This document shows, in pieces, positions 61,181 to 64,000 of a stretch of DNA of 64,000 nucleotides. The number at the start of each line of letters is the position of its first letter. Positions within the stretch are counted from its first letter, which is position 1. Position numbers and translations under genes: made by a program. The notes beneath the pieces are model-generated. The model ran no database searches, had not been told where the DNA came from, and saw only the letters and a list, made by a program, of their open reading frames with translations. The DNA is taken from NCBI GenBank assembly GCA_005880985.1, contig VBIQ01000013.1, forward strand, positions 62,001 through 126,000, read 5' to 3'. This DNA comes from Chloroflexota bacterium. GTDB taxonomy: Bacteria > Chloroflexota > Dormibacteria > Aeolococcales > Aeolococcaceae.

Positions 61181-61991
61181 GACGTTCCCACTCCACGCAT
61201 GGCGAGCAGGAAGCGCTCGGCGGTGGCACCGGGATCGCCGGGTTCGGCCGACACCGCGTCGAGAAGCGCCGAACCGACCACCGCGGCCTCGGCGTGGCCC
61301 CGGAGCGACTCGAGGTGCTCATGCCGTGACAGGCCGAACCCGAGAGCCCGTGGCAACGGGGTGACGTCGCGTACGCGCCGCAGCAGGTCGAGCGCCTCCT
61401 CGGAGATGCGCGCCCTCGCCCCGGTGATGCCGGTGACGCTGACGCAGTAGACGAAGCCGGCGGCGCGCCGGCAGGCGGCCTCCAGGCGGGACGCCGTCGT
61501 CGTCGGCGCCACCATCAAGATTAGAGCAAGCCCGGCGCGATCGGCGGCAGCCCGCACCTCCTCGGCCTCGTCGAGGGGCAGATCGGGGACGATCACCGCA
61601 TCGGCGCCGGCCGAGGCACAGTCGGCGGCGAAGCGCTCGACCCCATGGGCGAGCACCGGATTGGTGTAGGTCATCAGCGCCAGCGGCAGCCGCAGGCCGG
61701 CACCGCGAGCCCGCGCCACCTGGTCGAGCGCCAGCGACAGGCGCATCCCGTTCTCCAGAGCGCGCTGGCCGGTGCGCTGGACGGTGGGACCGTCGGCGAG
61801 CGGGTCGCTGAAGGGAATGCCGACCTCGGCCAGCAGGCAACCGGCACGCTCCGCCGCCGTCAGCATGGCGCCGGTGTCGTCGAGTCGGGGAAAACCCGCG
61901 GTGACGTAGGGGATCAGGCCGGGCAGGCCGGCGGGGTCGAGCCCGGCGAAGGCGCTGGCGACGCGGCTCCCATGGGAAGGGGCAGCCGCGT

Positions 61992-61995
<4 letters not shown>
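61177..61995 (-). CDS. trpA: tryptophan synthase alpha subunit
   Basis: 272 aa TIM barrel. [15 protein letters not shown], the catalytic Glu in [18 protein letters not shown], and the Asp in [13 protein letters not shown] are present; [12 protein letters not shown] closes the phosphate site. The ATG overlaps the trpB stop (ATGA). Confidence 0.96.
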
Positions 61996-63187
<1,192 letters not shown>

Positions 63188-63191
<4 letters not shown>

Positions 63192-63856
63192 CGGATCGCC
63201 CCCTCCGCGCTGACCGACCCCTGCTCGGCGAGCACGTCGAAGGCGGCGCGCGCGGTGCGCACGTAGGCGCGGACCAGGCCGGCGTCCTTGACCCCGGGCT
63301 CGCGCTCCAGCCCGCTCGAGGCGTCGACGCCGTGCGGACGGACGCGGGCGATTGCGTCGGCGACGGTCTCCGGTCCCAGCCCACCGGCGAGCAGGATCCG
63401 CCGGTGCCGCGCCACCTCGGCGGCCCACTCCGGCGGCAAGCGGCGACCGGTCCCTCCCGGCAGCCCGCCATCGGCGTCGGGGGCGGCGTCGAGAAGGATC
63501 AGCCCGTCGGGCCACCAGTCGACGGTGAAGGCGGCCTCGGCGCTGTCCGCGTTGATGCCGCGGATGACCGGAACATCGCAGCGGGAGACGAGGTCGCGGG
63601 GGACGTCGCCGTGCGCCTGCACGGCGGAGAGCCGGTAGCGCGCGGCCAGCTCGTCGCAGGTGGCGGACGAAGGCTCGACCAGCACCCCGACCAGGTCGGC
63701 GCGGCCGGCCACCGCGGCGACCACGGCGCGAGCATCGGCCTCAGCGGCATGGCGCGGGCTGCGCGGCTCGAAGACGATGCCGATCCAGTCGGCGCCGGCC
63801 TCCACCGCCACCTCGGCGATCTCCGCGGTGCGCACCCCGCAGACCTTGACGATCAC
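63188..63856 (-). CDS. trpF: phosphoribosylanthranilate isomerase
   Basis: 222 aa TIM barrel. [19 protein letters not shown] has the catalytic Cys, [16 protein letters not shown] follows, the Asp is in LILLDAAPD, and [15 protein letters not shown] plus [16 protein letters not shown] form the phosphate site. The GTG start overlaps the trpC stop (GTGA). Confidence 0.96.
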
Positions 63857-64000
63857 GACACCGCTCCTGCCCGTCCCGCCGCGGCCTCGCGGGCGGCGGT
63901 CGCCAGCGCGGCACAGGCGGCGGCCGGGTCGGAGGCGCGCATCAGCGCCTCGCCCACCAGCACCGCGTCGGCGCCGGCCACCACCAGGCGGACGATGTCG
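63853..64000 (-). CDS. trpC: indole-3-glycerol-phosphate synthase, C-terminal end only
   Basis: The last 48 codons of the gene enter from the window edge. VVAGADAVLVGEALMRASDP is the usual TrpC C-terminal phosphate-binding stretch, followed by an Ala-rich helix. The stop overlaps the trpF start. Its position heads the trpFBA-aroHF-tyrA-aroA run. Confidence 0.9.
   Translation of the reverse strand, partial: DIVRLVVAGADAVLVGEALMRASDPAAACAALATAAREAAAGRAGAVS

Overview
The window is about 64 kb of very GC-rich, gene-dense bacterial DNA with short intergenic gaps. Nearly all genes lie on the minus strand, in long operons joined by 1-4 bp overlaps (ATGA, GTGA, TGATG). No rRNA, tRNA, CRISPR array, insertion sequence or phage gene was seen. 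The gene content fits a free-living, aerobic, amino-acid-prototrophic soil-type bacterium from the Actinomycetota / Chloroflexota / Candidatus Dormibacterota part of the tree: a complex I operon without nuoEFG, a remnant of an F420-type (deazaflavin) oxidoreductase, a CysO-like sulfur carrier, a T-box leader, and many apparently leaderless promoters. The lineage is an inference from gene content, not from a marker gene.

Layout. 1-2 kb: the edge of a HAMP-type membrane sensor coupled to a secreted Pro/Thr-repeat protein. 2-4.3 kb: galK, a DUF309 gene and plsY behind a short upstream ORF. 4.4-10.3 kb: two LPG-synthase-like membrane proteins, a second PlsY, a DegV/FakB-like fatty-acid-binding protein, a GT4 glycosyltransferase and an LpxL/PatA-like acyltransferase, together a lipid or glycolipid block. 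10.3-21.2 kb: an 11-subunit complex I operon (nuoABCD-HIJKLMN) with a repeat-bearing spacer exactly where nuoEFG would sit. 21.3-25.3 kb: a membrane protein, a type II NADH dehydrogenase, and a sulfur-carrier/NIL/mnmA group. 25.8-34.6 kb: unlinked single genes (M20 amidohydrolase, a deleted nitroreductase, DinB-like, VOC-like, a large lipoprotein hydrolase, thrC, NUDIX, DUF5995). 34.7-40.6 kb: an Fpg glycosylase, a polar amino-acid ABC importer and an alpha-glucan phosphorylase.

40.6-51.7 kb is a branched-chain amino-acid block. One operon, ilvB-ilvN-orf70-leuA-leuB-cimA, sits behind a T-box riboswitch whose apparent specifier codon is CTC (Leu). A second operon, leuC-leuD-ilvD, starts at a promoter with a 16-bp palindrome at the transcription start and an 8-codon leaderless upstream ORF. 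ilvC and ilvE are not in the window. 51.8-57.4 kb carries the most unusual group: a GAF-containing histidine kinase, a receiver/ParA-like ATPase fusion, and a 934-residue protein built largely of 11-residue (hendecad) repeats. 57.5-64 kb is an aromatic supra-operon, trpC(partial)-trpF-trpB-trpA-aroH-aroF-tyrA-aroA.

A window-wide pattern is a TANNNT-like -10 element only 6-9 nt before the start codon of many first-in-operon genes (for example nuoA, thrC, glgP, the NUDIX gene and the kinase gene). This implies leaderless mRNAs and was used to choose several start codons.
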